From Yaniella halotolerans DSM 15476 (GTDB taxonomy: Bacteria; Actinomycetota; Actinomycetes; Actinomycetales; Micrococcaceae), in assembly GCF_000420805.1 (NCBI RefSeq), contig NZ_ATVQ01000001.1, positions 186,001-250,000 of the forward strand: a stretch of 64,000 bases of DNA, given 5' to 3'. The translations under genes and the position numbers were made by a program. Each line of letters begins with the position of its first letter. Within the stretch, counting starts at the first letter, position 1. This document shows, piece after piece, positions 29,296 through 37,511 of this stretch. The notes beneath the pieces are model-generated. The model saw nothing but the letters and a program-made list of their open reading frames with translations. It did not search any database and was not told the origin of the DNA.

Positions 29296-30093
29296 TTAGG
29301 AACCGTAGCGTCGGTTGCGAGTTGCGTAATCACGCAGTGCACGAATGAAGTCTACGCGGCGGAATGCTGGCCAGAGCGCTTCGCAAAAGTAGAACTCGGA
29401 GTATGCCGATTGCCACATCAAAAATCCTGACAGGCGCTGTTCACCAGAGGTGCGGATCACGAGATCAGGATCAGGCTGTCCTCGGGTATAGAGGCGAGCT
29501 GATATGGCATCAACGTCGAGCGTTTCGATGGCCTGGTCTAATGTGTAGCCCAGCTCGGATGTATCGGTCAGGAACGACTTTGCGGCGTCAACAATTTCTT
29601 CGCGGCCCCCATAGCCGATCGCTACGTTGACGTGGAGACCGGTGTTGTACCGTGTGGTTTCGGCGGTTTCGTTCAGCAGGTCGACAAGCGACTGAGGCAG
29701 AACGCGCTGGTCCCCCACCGGATGGACTTTCAGTTGTGTGCCGTCCTTGAGTCCAGAACCGAGCTGACGCAAAGTTTGGGCAATGATTTTTATCAGTGGT
29801 TCGAGTTCGGTTTTATCCCGGTTGAGATTTTGGGTCGATAGCATGTAGAGCGTGACGACCGGGATGTTAAATTCTGCAACCCAGTGCAAGAACTCGTGAA
29901 TCTTTTCTGCCCCCACTTGATGTCCGTATGCGGTGGAGGCGCCCGTTTGTTTTGCCCAACGACGATTACCGTCCAGTACTACACCGATATGACCGGGTAG
30001 TTGGGCTTTCGTGAGGCTACGCGCTAGTCGACGTTCATAATACCGATAGACGACGTCTGGGACTCGCAGTGCACCGAATACAGATGTGGCCAT
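29296..30093 (-). CDS. uppS: Isoprenyl transferase (undecaprenyl/decaprenyl diphosphate synthase)
   Basis: Cis-prenyltransferase that makes the polyprenyl carrier for peptidoglycan and glycan synthesis. GVVLDGNRRWAKQTG holds the diphosphate-binding Asp. The YMLSTQNLNR, IGYGGREEIVDA and DLVIRTSGEQRLSGFLMWQSAYSEFYF blocks follow in order. The polyprenyl carrier links it to the mannosyltransferase, GtrA and LCP genes in this window, and it competes with crtE for isoprenoid precursors. Confidence 0.94.
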   Translation of the reverse strand: MATSVFGALRVPDVVYRYYERRLARSLTKAQLPGHIGVVLDGNRRWAKQTGASTAYGHQVGAEKIHEFLHWVAEFNIPVVTLYMLSTQNLNRDKTELEPLIKIIAQTLRQLGSGLKDGTQLKVHPVGDQRVLPQSLVDLLNETAETTRYNTGLHVNVAIGYGGREEIVDAAKSFLTDTSELGYTLDQAIETLDVDAISARLYTRGQPDPDLVIRTSGEQRLSGFLMWQSAYSEFYFCEALWPAFRRVDFIRALRDYATRNRRYGS

Positions 30094-30105
30094 GCGCTAC
30101 CGTAC

Positions 30106-30477
30106 CTAGTCGTTGCGTCCGGAATCGGGTTCTTTGGCTTCCAGTGTGGGCATATCCAGGTAGCCTGGATACTTCTTGCGTAGAAGTTCAGTCTGGCTTT
30201 CTGCCAGGTCGTCTATTTCAGAACGCTCACGATCTTCTTCAGACAAATCCGGTTGGTTGCGTTCTACCAGCATGTCTTCGGCTGTGGTGGAGCGCAGTTT
30301 GACGCGACGAATCTGCCGGATCATGATGCGGAAAACTACGATCGCGGCCAGCACGAAGGCAAACGTTGCCAGGAACCCTAAGATGCCTGGGGTGACGTCT
30401 TCATCGCGGAGTCCCTCGCGTAGCGTGGGATCTTGGACGCCGGTTATGACCGCAGTGGATAAAATCGTATAGAGCAT
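30106..30477 (-). CDS. Small conserved membrane protein between mca and uppS
   Basis: A 123-residue protein with an N-terminal extracytoplasmic stub, one helix (ILGFLATFAFVLAAIVVFRIMI), a basic stop-transfer segment, then an acidic cytoplasmic tail (LSEEDRERSEIDDLAESQTEL). No named domain recognised. It starts 7 bp after mca, with AAGGTC before the ATG, so it is co-transcribed. Small proteins of this layout occupy the same slot in related actinobacteria. Confidence 0.7.
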   Translation of the reverse strand: MLYTILSTAVITGVQDPTLREGLRDEDVTPGILGFLATFAFVLAAIVVFRIMIRQIRRVKLRSTTAEDMLVERNQPDLSEEDRERSEIDDLAESQTELLRKKYPGYLDMPTLEAKEPDSGRND

Positions 30478-30484
30478 GGTGACC

Positions 30485-31444
30485 TTAGTCTAGCGGGGTG
30501 TCTCGTAGCCCGGCGAATAAATCGTCTTCGGGCTGGCTGGTTTGCACCCGGGAGTCAATCAGCACGTAGTCTTCCCAAGGCCAGTGCTTGCGCAATAACT
30601 CATTTGGCGTAAAGAAAAACCCGCCGTGAGTATCAACCTGGGAGCGATGCGCACGCAGCGCCGCGTCACGATATTCCAGAAACGCATCCGTTTTGACCTG
30701 CGTGGTGACTTCGTGGTGAGTCAGTCGCCAGGCGTCCGGATCATCTTCGCCCGCGGCTACCCGATCGTACCAATCCAGACGGTCAGCATATGGGGAGTCC
30801 ATATCGCTTTCCAGCATCGCGTTGTGGATGGCACGGATCTTTTCCGGATTGAATGCCCGGTCATAGTAGAGCTTAGATATTTCCCACGGTTCTCCAGTTC
30901 CCGGATAGGCATCTGGGTCGCCCGATTTCTCATAGGCTTCCATTGAGATGGCGTGGGTGCGCAGGTGATCCGGGTGAGGATAACCACCGATTTCGTCATA
31001 TGTCACCATGACGTGGGGTTTGAATTCCCGAATCACGCGCATCAAAGGCGCAGTAGCATCGTGAAGAGGGATGGAAGCGAAAGATCCGGGTGCCAAGAGG
31101 TCCATAGGGTCCCCTGATGGGAAACCCGAGTCACGGAAGCCCAACCAGCGGTGCTCGATGTTCAGAATACGTGCGGCTTCGGCCATCTCATGGAAACGAA
31201 CGGCAGTAATGTCCCGTTCCACTCGAACCGAGTCACCGTAATAGGGGTTGTTCAGGTCGCCCATGGCACCGTCAGTCGCAGTAGCCACCATGACCCGAGC
31301 TCCTGCATGAACATAGGCCGCCATTGTGGCTGCACCTTTTGAGGCTTCATCATCGGGATGGGCGTGGACGGCCAATAACCGCAGCCCCGTAGAATCAGGT
31401 AGACCTGAGTCGGTGACAGCTGGCAGCTGTGGATTGGACGACAT
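30485..31444 (-). CDS. mca: Mycothiol S-conjugate amidase
   Basis: A zinc amidase that cleaves mycothiol-toxin conjugates to a mercapturic acid for export; specific to mycothiol-producing actinobacteria. Metal-binding motif AVHAHPDDEASKG near the N-terminus, the second site GGYPHPDHLRTH, and WLGFRDSGFPSGDP. The presence of LYYDRAFNPEKI and the ~320-residue length favour Mca over the MshB deacetylase. AAGGAG precedes ATG 31444. Confidence 0.92.
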   Translation of the reverse strand: MSSNPQLPAVTDSGLPDSTGLRLLAVHAHPDDEASKGAATMAAYVHAGARVMVATATDGAMGDLNNPYYGDSVRVERDITAVRFHEMAEAARILNIEHRWLGFRDSGFPSGDPMDLLAPGSFASIPLHDATAPLMRVIREFKPHVMVTYDEIGGYPHPDHLRTHAISMEAYEKSGDPDAYPGTGEPWEISKLYYDRAFNPEKIRAIHNAMLESDMDSPYADRLDWYDRVAAGEDDPDAWRLTHHEVTTQVKTDAFLEYRDAALRAHRSQVDTHGGFFFTPNELLRKHWPWEDYVLIDSRVQTSQPEDDLFAGLRDTPLD

Positions 31445-31532
31445 GGCGTGGACTCCTTACATGCTAAGTTCTGGGGCTTAGGGCGTACAGAATTCGGACG
31501 ACGGTGGGGGCTGTATTAGGCTATAACTCGAT

Positions 31533-32018
31533 ATGAATGCCAACTTGAATCAGGCAGCGTCTGCCGACAACAGTGTAGCTACCCGATATGGTGGCACCAA
31601 AAAGTCTCGCGTCTCGAAAAAAACCGGACGTATCATTGCTATTATCGCCCTTCTGGCAGCCATATTGGTGACGTTTTGGTTCGCTTTTTCTGGCAGCTCA
31701 AGTATGTTGGCTTATAAGAGTGTTGGCTACCAGATTCATGATGACTCGTCAGCCTGGGTTGAGTTCGAAGTTACCAAGGAACCAGAAGAAACTGTGGCCT
31801 GTGCCGTACGCGTCCTCTCCGATAATGCGGCCGTTGCAGGATATCGCACCGTTGTCATAGGTCCCGAAGAGGACACCGACCAGGCTGGTAAAGACTTGAC
31901 GAAATATTATGACGCCGATATCCGCACCGATCAATTGGGCTCATCCGGTGAGGTCGAAAACTGCTGGTATGTCGAAGACGAGGAAGCACCCAACCTGACA
32001 AACCTGCGGGACTACTAG
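31533..32018 (+). CDS. DUF4307 family membrane-anchored protein
   Basis: A 161-residue protein: basic N-terminus (RYGGTKKSRVSKKTGRI), one helix (IIAIIALLAAILVTFWFAF), and a ~100-residue extracytoplasmic domain with VWVEFEVTK-like beta strands and two cysteines. DUF4307 lies divergent from mca and upstream of greA in many actinobacteria. Function unknown. Confidence 0.82.
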   Translation: MNANLNQAASADNSVATRYGGTKKSRVSKKTGRIIAIIALLAAILVTFWFAFSGSSSMLAYKSVGYQIHDDSSAWVEFEVTKEPEETVACAVRVLSDNAAVAGYRTVVIGPEEDTDQAGKDLTKYYDADIRTDQLGSSGEVENCWYVEDEEAPNLTNLRDY

Positions 32019-32105
32019 CCGCTGATGGATGGCATAGAGCTTGAACCCTTGCCATTGGCAATCGCTTCGATGCTATGATGAGCACCGGTATATTCCAGAA
32101 CTGTC

Positions 32106-32141
32106 GCCCCGTTTGCACATATTTGGTGCCACGGGGCTTTT
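32106..32141 (+). terminator. Hairpin with T-run between DUF4307 and greA
   Basis: Stem GCCCCGT (32106-32112) with ACGGGGC (32131-32137), followed by TTTTAG. It ends 34 bp before the greA ATG, so it either terminates DUF4307 or acts as a leader terminator of greA. Confidence 0.65.
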
Positions 32142-32174
32142 AGTTTGATGAATGAGACAAGTAAGGAGGCCGGA

Positions 32175-32663
32175 ATGGCCACAACCAACGGCACACCATG
32201 GCTGACGCAAGCAGCCTATGACCGGTTGAAAAATGAGCTCGACGAAATTTCCGGTCCATACCGTCAAGAAATCGTGGACCGCATTGAAGCGGCTCGCGAT
32301 GAAGGCGACCTGCGTGAAAACGCCGGCTACCACGCTGCTCGTGAAGAGCAGTCTAAGAATGAGGGCCGCATCCAAGAACTCAAAGCCCTGCTGGAAAACG
32401 CTGAAGTTGGCGAGTCAGCAGCCGATGATGGCATCGTCAAGCCTGGCATGCTCGTTGAGTGCAAGCTTGCAGGCAATGAAATGAAGTTCATTCTTGGCTC
32501 CCGCGAAATCGCCGGTGACGGCAACACCGAAGTGTATTCCGTTGCCTCACCATTGGGTGCTGCTATCGAAGGTCATAAGGCCGGCGATACCGTGAGCTAC
32601 AAGGCGCCAAATGGTAAAGACATCGAAGTAGAACTGGTGTCGGTCACTCCGTACGACGGCTAA
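32175..32663 (+). CDS. greA: Transcription elongation factor GreA
   Basis: Rescues backtracked RNA polymerase by stimulating transcript cleavage. N-terminal coiled coil with the acidic tip IEAARDEGDLRENAGYHAAREEQ, then the FKBP-like C-terminal domain (LGAAIEGHKAGDTVSYKAPNG). AAGGAGG at 32163-32169 sets ATG 32175 (162 residues); an in-frame start at 32145 would place that site inside the gene. Confidence 0.95.
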   Translation: MATTNGTPWLTQAAYDRLKNELDEISGPYRQEIVDRIEAARDEGDLRENAGYHAAREEQSKNEGRIQELKALLENAEVGESAADDGIVKPGMLVECKLAGNEMKFILGSREIAGDGNTEVYSVASPLGAAIEGHKAGDTVSYKAPNGKDIEVELVSVTPYDG

Positions 32664-32711
32664 TTTTTGGGCGCTCTTCTATAGACGCGTCAATTAGATA
32701 ACCTCGCTTAC

Positions 32712-32745
32712 AGGTGGTCTTTCCTCATTGGAGAGGCCACCTTTA
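32712..32745 (+). terminator. Terminator of greA
   Basis: AGGTGG pairs with CCACCT (32712-32717 with 32737-32742), with inner CCTC/GAGG pairing, then CTTTAG. Confidence 0.55.
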
Positions 32746-32782
32746 GCGGCTTAAATGCCTGTTTTGGTGTTAGCCTGGTGTT

Positions 32783-33448
32783 GTGTTGAACATCGAAAAA
32801 TTTATGCTGCTCACCGTCCCACACCGTTCAGTCCTGAACGGGGTTGAGTCGTTGTTCGTCAAAGCACGGACGGCTCTAACCCTCCTGGAGTTTGAACGCT
32901 CTGAGACCCTTTCCTTCGCGCCGGCGGATGCCACCAAGGCTTGGGATTATGAGAATCCCTTGATCAAAGTGGATGAAGCGCGCACTCCAGAAGCTGTAGG
33001 GCTCAATGGCGCTTTCAAAAAGCTGGGTAAATTTCATGACAAGCGGGTCTCGGCCGCGCTCGGCAACAAGAAATTGGATCCTGCCGACGGCGTGCTCGAA
33101 GAATTCGCTCGTCAAGGCATACTGACCAAAGACTCCAAAGACTACAAGCTGGTCGCAGACGATGCGCTCGAGGTCGTTCTTGATGATCTCGGCTTAGCAT
33201 TGCGCGGGCAACGTTCCGTTGGAAAACAAGACCGGGTCTTGCTGGAAGTGATCGAGGCGATCAACGCGACACAACTGCTTCTGGGCTCGACGCAACCCAG
33301 TTGGTCGATGCAACAGTTCAGTGAACAGGTCCACCAGACGCCGTCAGGTCACCCTGTGGTAGCGCAACTCGTGCGTGATACCTCGTCAATGACGGGGCTG
33401 ATGGAACAGTCCAAATTGGTGGCAGTATCCGAGAAATCTCCAGCCTAG
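32783..33448 (+). CDS. GPP34 (GOLPH3)-like family protein, divergent
   Basis: A 221-residue soluble, helical protein. The arrangement of blocks (EKFMLLTVPHRSV at the N-terminus; KLDPADGVLEEFARQGILTKDSKDYKL in the middle; VLLEVIEAINATQLLLG towards the C-terminus) resembles the bacterial GPP34 fold that binds phosphoinositide-like lipids in eukaryotes. The match is weak and the bacterial role is unknown. GTG start. The stop overlaps the convergent ilvA by 4 bp. Confidence 0.5.
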   Translation: MLNIEKFMLLTVPHRSVLNGVESLFVKARTALTLLEFERSETLSFAPADATKAWDYENPLIKVDEARTPEAVGLNGAFKKLGKFHDKRVSAALGNKKLDPADGVLEEFARQGILTKDSKDYKLVADDALEVVLDDLGLALRGQRSVGKQDRVLLEVIEAINATQLLLGSTQPSWSMQQFSEQVHQTPSGHPVVAQLVRDTSSMTGLMEQSKLVAVSEKSPA

Positions 33449-34701
33449 AGCTGAACTGAGGGATCGTAGCCGGCTTCGCGCAGTGCTTCAAGCACTTGCT
33501 CGGAGTGGCCTTTCCCGCGGATCTCCATGTCGATAGTGATATGCACTCCGCCCATCGTGAGCCCTGCTCCCACGCGTGAGTGATCTACACGCGTCACATT
33601 CGCATCATTTTCAGCGATGATGCGTGAAATATTCTGTAGCTCACCTGGTCGATCACGCAGGGCAATCTTGACCGTGAGGAACCTGCCTGCTGAACTTAGC
33701 CCGACTTGAATAACCTTCAGCATGAGCATCGGGTCAATATTGCCGCCCGATAGGACGGCGACGGTGGAATCCGATTCGATGCCGAGTTCTTGTAGCTTAC
33801 CGGTCATCAATGCTGCGACAGGTGCTGCACCTGCTGGTTCAACCACCATCTTTGACCGTTCCAGCAAGAACACGATGGCTGCCGCAATTTCATCGTCGGT
33901 GACGGTTACAACCTCGTCACAGTACTCTCGGATGATGTCGAAAGGCACTTCGCCAGGTCTACCGACCGCGATACCGTCAGCGATGGTTGCTACGTTGTCG
34001 AGTGAGACGGGCTTGCCCGCTACGAGCGACGGCGGATATGCAGCAGCCTTTTCTGCTTGCACCCCGATCACGTTGATGTGGCGTCCTTGGTGGCGTGCGT
34101 ATTCTTTGATGGCGATCGCTGTTCCAGCCAGGAGACCACCACCTCCGATGCTCAGGAGCACGGTATCGACATCAGGCTGTTGTTCTACGATTTCTAACCC
34201 AACGGTCCCCTGACCGGCCACGATCTGTGGGTTATCGAAGGGGTGAATAAACGTGGCACCGGTTTCCTCGGCGTACCGTGCGGCGAGTTCCAAGGCTTCG
34301 TCCACGTTGTTGCCTGCCAGAACGACGGTCGCGCCATGATCTCGGGTTGCCTGAACTTTTGGCAGGGCTGCACCTAGCGGCATGTAGATGCGTGCTTCGA
34401 TACCTAGCTTCGAGGCTGCCAGAGCAACACCCTGTGCGTGGTTACCAGCAGAGGCAGCGACCACGCCTTTGGCTTTTTGCTCGGCGGTCAGAGATGACAT
34501 GTGTACATAGGCGCCACGGACTTTGAATGATCCGGCACGCTGGAGGTTCTCACATTTGAGGTGAACCGTTGAATCAGCAATTCGGCCCAGTGCACGCGAA
34601 TGGTCCATTGAGGTTGCTCGGATGACATCTTTGAGGGTTTCGCGGGCTGCTTCGATATCTTCATATCGAACGTTTGGGATTCCGGTTTCACGAGTTTGCA
34701 A
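33445..34701 (-). CDS. ilvA: Threonine ammonia-lyase (threonine dehydratase)
   Basis: PLP enzyme converting threonine to 2-oxobutyrate for isoleucine synthesis. The PLP lysine is in RAGSFKVRGAY; the phosphate-binding loop is LSIGGGGLLAGTA; the serine/threonine site is AGNHAQGVA. A C-terminal ACT domain (LQNISRIIAENDANVTRVDHSR...GGVHITIDMEIRGKGH) gives allosteric control. 418 residues places it in the single-ACT, short IlvA/TdcB-like group. TTG start with GGAG nearby. Confidence 0.93.
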   Translation of the reverse strand: MQTRETGIPNVRYEDIEAARETLKDVIRATSMDHSRALGRIADSTVHLKCENLQRAGSFKVRGAYVHMSSLTAEQKAKGVVAASAGNHAQGVALAASKLGIEARIYMPLGAALPKVQATRDHGATVVLAGNNVDEALELAARYAEETGATFIHPFDNPQIVAGQGTVGLEIVEQQPDVDTVLLSIGGGGLLAGTAIAIKEYARHQGRHINVIGVQAEKAAAYPPSLVAGKPVSLDNVATIADGIAVGRPGEVPFDIIREYCDEVVTVTDDEIAAAIVFLLERSKMVVEPAGAAPVAALMTGKLQELGIESDSTVAVLSGGNIDPMLMLKVIQVGLSSAGRFLTVKIALRDRPGELQNISRIIAENDANVTRVDHSRVGAGLTMGGVHITIDMEIRGKGHSEQVLEALREAGYDPSVQL

Positions 34702-34777
34702 TTATTTCTCCTGCACAACAATATTCGTCTACGGTCACGCTACCGGTCGGCCGGTGATCGGGAATGCTTTATGGCGA

Positions 34778-35959
34778 CTATGTCGCCGACGGGTCGCTAA
34801 GAATTGGGCCAGGGTCGGGGTCCTTTAGCCATGGTTTCCGGGATAGATACTTCACGAACTCATTGATGAATGCCATGACCGGTACCGCAAAGACTGCACC
34901 AATCAGTCCCATGGTTGCCGTACCTGCTGCAACAGCCAAGAACACGGCAAGCGGGTGCAAGTTCACAGCTTTACCCATGATCAACGGTTGCAGAACGTTG
35001 GACTCTAGCTGCTGTACGCCAAGCACGACAGCCAACATTAGGAGTGCATTCCCCCAATCATTAGCCACCAGTGCCAGCAGTACCGCGACCGCGCCGGTAA
35101 GGACTGCACCAACAATCGGGATGAAGGACCCAAGAAAGACGAGGACGCCGAGCGGCATGGCTAAAGGCACACCGAGTAACCAAGCACCCACGCCAATGCC
35201 TAATGCATCGACAAAGGCTACGAAGATTTGCACCCGAACATAGGATCCCAGTGCACCCCAGCCGGCATAACCTGCACCATCAACGGCGCGGCGGTGATGC
35301 TTTGGAACAAAGTTGAGTAGGAAGCTCCAGATTCTGGGACCGTCTTTGAGAAAGAAGATCAACGAGAACACAGCCATAGCAAAGCCTGCCAGGATGTTAG
35401 TCGCGGTGGACCCGAAATCTAGCGCTCCCGATACGATGGCGCCAGAGTTTTCTTGGAGTGTTTGTGCAAGATCAGACAGTAACTCTTGATAGTCCAACGC
35501 CTCCAACGACAGCCCCCAGGATTCAATCAGCGCGATAAAGTCACGAACTCCCGCTGCCACTGAAACCTGCATGGTGGCGAATCCCACAGCAAGTTGCTGA
35601 CCGGCTAGCGTCAATAAGGCCGCAACCACCAAGATCAAGGCGGCTGTCAGGAGCAGCGAGGATAAGACCGCTGGGACTTTGAGTTTGAGAAAAAACCTGT
35701 GTGCCGGTTGCAAGAGAGTGGCTAGTAGTGCTGCAACGAGCACCGGAATGATGAGCAGCGAAATATGTGACAACAACCAGATGGCTACCGCACTCATTAT
35801 AATGATCAGCAGCATCCGCCATGACCATCCGGCAGCGACGACGACACCGTAGGGCAAATCCGCCGCGAGTTTTTCTTGAACACGCGTTGACAGTGACGCC
35901 TTCTGCTTCGGGGCGTCCGACTGTGGCTGGTCGCCCGGTGAGGTTGATGGGGTGGTCAA
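34778..35959 (-). CDS. AI-2E family transporter (PerM/TqsA-like)
   Basis: A 393-residue protein with about seven to eight membrane helices in the family pattern: paired N-terminal helices, a long amphipathic segment (residues ~130-190), GVPLAMPLGVLVFLGSFIPIVGAVLTG, and the C-terminal LQPLIMGKAVNLHPLAVFLAV. Members export autoinducer-2 or act as ion/solute exporters; the substrate is not predictable. TTG start with AAGGAG upstream. Confidence 0.88.
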   Translation of the reverse strand: MTTPSTSPGDQPQSDAPKQKASLSTRVQEKLAADLPYGVVVAAGWSWRMLLIIIMSAVAIWLLSHISLLIIPVLVAALLATLLQPAHRFFLKLKVPAVLSSLLLTAALILVVAALLTLAGQQLAVGFATMQVSVAAGVRDFIALIESWGLSLEALDYQELLSDLAQTLQENSGAIVSGALDFGSTATNILAGFAMAVFSLIFFLKDGPRIWSFLLNFVPKHHRRAVDGAGYAGWGALGSYVRVQIFVAFVDALGIGVGAWLLGVPLAMPLGVLVFLGSFIPIVGAVLTGAVAVLLALVANDWGNALLMLAVVLGVQQLESNVLQPLIMGKAVNLHPLAVFLAVAAGTATMGLIGAVFAVPVMAFINEFVKYLSRKPWLKDPDPGPILSDPSAT

Positions 35960-36033
35960 GCATTCTCCTTATATCCAGCTACTGTCAAGAGACATCCTCG
36001 GGCTCTTGACGACAAGCTATATTCCCTCAGAAT

Positions 36034-36073
36034 ATAACGGTGGCCGGTCCACGTTGGAACCGGCCACCGTTAT
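36034..36073 (-). terminator. Strong hairpin after Bax inhibitor-like gene
   Basis: A perfect 15-bp stem (36034-36048 with 36059-36073) immediately downstream of the minus-strand gene. The T-run is poor. Confidence 0.65.
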
Positions 36074-36101
36074 CAAAGAGAACTGGCAAACGCGAGGAGT
36101 C

Positions 36102-36992
36102 TTAGTCCTGGTTAAAGATTGCCAAGATGCGCAGAATCTCAATGTAGAGCCAGATCATGGTTGCAGCCAGGCCGAAGGCAGCAGTCCAGGAGTAACGCTC
36201 CGGTACGCCTGCACGAACTCCCTCTTCGATCGAGGTGAAGTCCATAACCAGTGAGTACGAGGCCATCACAACGGCCAGCAGGCCGATGACAATACCGAGC
36301 CAGCCGGAACGCATACCGAACATACCGTCGATAGCGCCGGTGATCATCAAAACGAAGTTCAGGAGGCTAAAGACCAGGTAGGAAACCATAGCGATCATGA
36401 AGATGCGGTTCATCTTCGGTGTCGCACGCACCTTGCCAGAACGGAAAAGCGCCAGAACCACGGCGAATACCGACAGGGTTGCAAGAACCGCTTGGAATAC
36501 GATTCCTGGCCACTGCAGCTCAAACATCGCGGAAATCCCACCAAGGAAGATTCCCTGTGCGACCGCATAGATGGAAATCATGACTGGTGAGGGTTCGCGT
36601 TTAAACGCATTGATCAGTCCGAAGATGAAACCAACTGCGAGCGCGAGGAAGTAAATACCAGCGTTATTAACTGGGTTGGCGAAGGTCCAGCCGAAGACTG
36701 CACCTGCCACGATCATCAAGAAGACGAGGCTTGAACGGTTGATGACCGAGCCGAAGGTCATACGACCTGTGTCGGCGGCGGTGGCCGAAGGCTGCTGGTA
36801 CATCTGGGACAGCTGGTCCGAGCTCATGGTGGCCCCAGCTTGTTGTGGGAGACCAGCGGCTGACTGCCCACCTGCAGCACCGTATGGCTGCTGTTGGTAG
36901 CCTTGTGCCTGCTGGTAGCCAGCGTGCTGCTCTTGTTTAGCCTGCTGAACGGGGCCTTGAAAAGCCTTGGAACGGAATACGGGGTTGGGCAT
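36102..36992 (-). CDS. Bax inhibitor-1/YccA family membrane protein
   Basis: A 296-residue protein: Gln/Ala/Gly-rich cytoplasmic N-terminal ~90 residues (QQAKQEQHAGYQQAQGYQQQ), then seven helices. TMBIM hallmarks include AGVPERYSWTAAFGLAATMIWLYIEILRILAIF at the C-terminus, the region of the proton-sensitive Asp/Glu latch in BsYetJ-type calcium channels. ATG 36992 (MPNPVF) has AAAGG at correct spacing; ATG 36998 overlaps that site. Role in bacteria is uncertain, possibly Ca2+ leak or membrane-stress tolerance. Confidence 0.88.
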   Translation of the reverse strand: MPNPVFRSKAFQGPVQQAKQEQHAGYQQAQGYQQQPYGAAGGQSAAGLPQQAGATMSSDQLSQMYQQPSATAADTGRMTFGSVINRSSLVFLMIVAGAVFGWTFANPVNNAGIYFLALAVGFIFGLINAFKREPSPVMISIYAVAQGIFLGGISAMFELQWPGIVFQAVLATLSVFAVVLALFRSGKVRATPKMNRIFMIAMVSYLVFSLLNFVLMITGAIDGMFGMRSGWLGIVIGLLAVVMASYSLVMDFTSIEEGVRAGVPERYSWTAAFGLAATMIWLYIEILRILAIFNQD

Positions 36993-37258
36993 GCCCATCC
37001 TTTCTCGACAATCCCACCGACTAGTTGTTCAGCGGGCATATCACAATCTTCCTCTAGCCTACTGTGACAACCTGGGTATTGCACACCAATCGGTCATGAT
37101 TTTCACAGAAATTGCACTGCCAGTCGCTGTTTGTAGGTCGCTAGTGCCACGTAAGCTAATGGCGTGCTTGTTCGTCTCGCTGTACGCAGGTTGCAGACCT
37201 GCATGCGGCAGACCTTTACAGTGGATTTCTTCTGCCCGTAGCTCTTCGAAGGATCACC
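36993..37258. other. Intergenic region with a small hairpin in the leader of the 55-residue gene
   Basis: 266 bp between divergent genes. A 6-bp hairpin GCAGGT/ACCTGC (37186-37191 with 37197-37202) lies about 60 bp before the small gene. No other element recognised. Confidence 0.35.
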
Positions 37259-37426
37259 ATGACTCAGCAGACCGGCGGCCCAAAACGGAAGTCGAAAGTC
37301 CCCCGGTACATCGGGCCGATCGTCATTTTGCTTCTGGCAATTGCTGGAGCGGTCTACGGAGTGTTATGGTCGCAATCTTATAATCAGCCTGACTGTTGCC
37401 CGGTTGACGAAGAATACCTTCAATAA
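37259..37426 (+). CDS. Small single-helix membrane protein (55 residues)
   Basis: A short gene starting at ATG 37259 with GAAGGA six bases upstream and ending TAA 37426. It encodes a basic N-terminus (TGGPKRKSKVPRY), one clear membrane helix (IGPIVILLLAIAGAVYGVLW) and an outside tail with adjacent cysteines (QPDCCPVDEEYLQ). Followed by a strong terminator 20 bp later, which supports a real, monocistronic gene. No family recognised; the Cys-Cys could be a thiol or metal site. Confidence 0.7.
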   Translation: MTQQTGGPKRKSKVPRYIGPIVILLLAIAGAVYGVLWSQSYNQPDCCPVDEEYLQ

Positions 37427-37445
37427 AGACACTTCGCATGAAAAT

Positions 37446-37486
37446 GCAGGGTCTCACACCCGTGTGGCACCGCTGTGAGACCCTGC
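37446..37486. terminator. Bidirectional terminator
   Basis: A perfect 12-bp stem, GCAGGGTCTCAC (37446-37457) with its complement at 37475-37486, between the small membrane gene and the convergent 3-hydroxyacyl-CoA dehydrogenase. Confidence 0.8.
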
Positions 37487-37511
37487 TATAAGACCTACTG
37501 TGAGTTAGCTA

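Noticed and set aside
35060-35075. Other TTAGCCA heptamers, for example inside the AI-2E gene and at 16446
   Set aside because: They lie in coding sequence and lack the CTA half of the inverted repeat, so they were not counted as operator sites.
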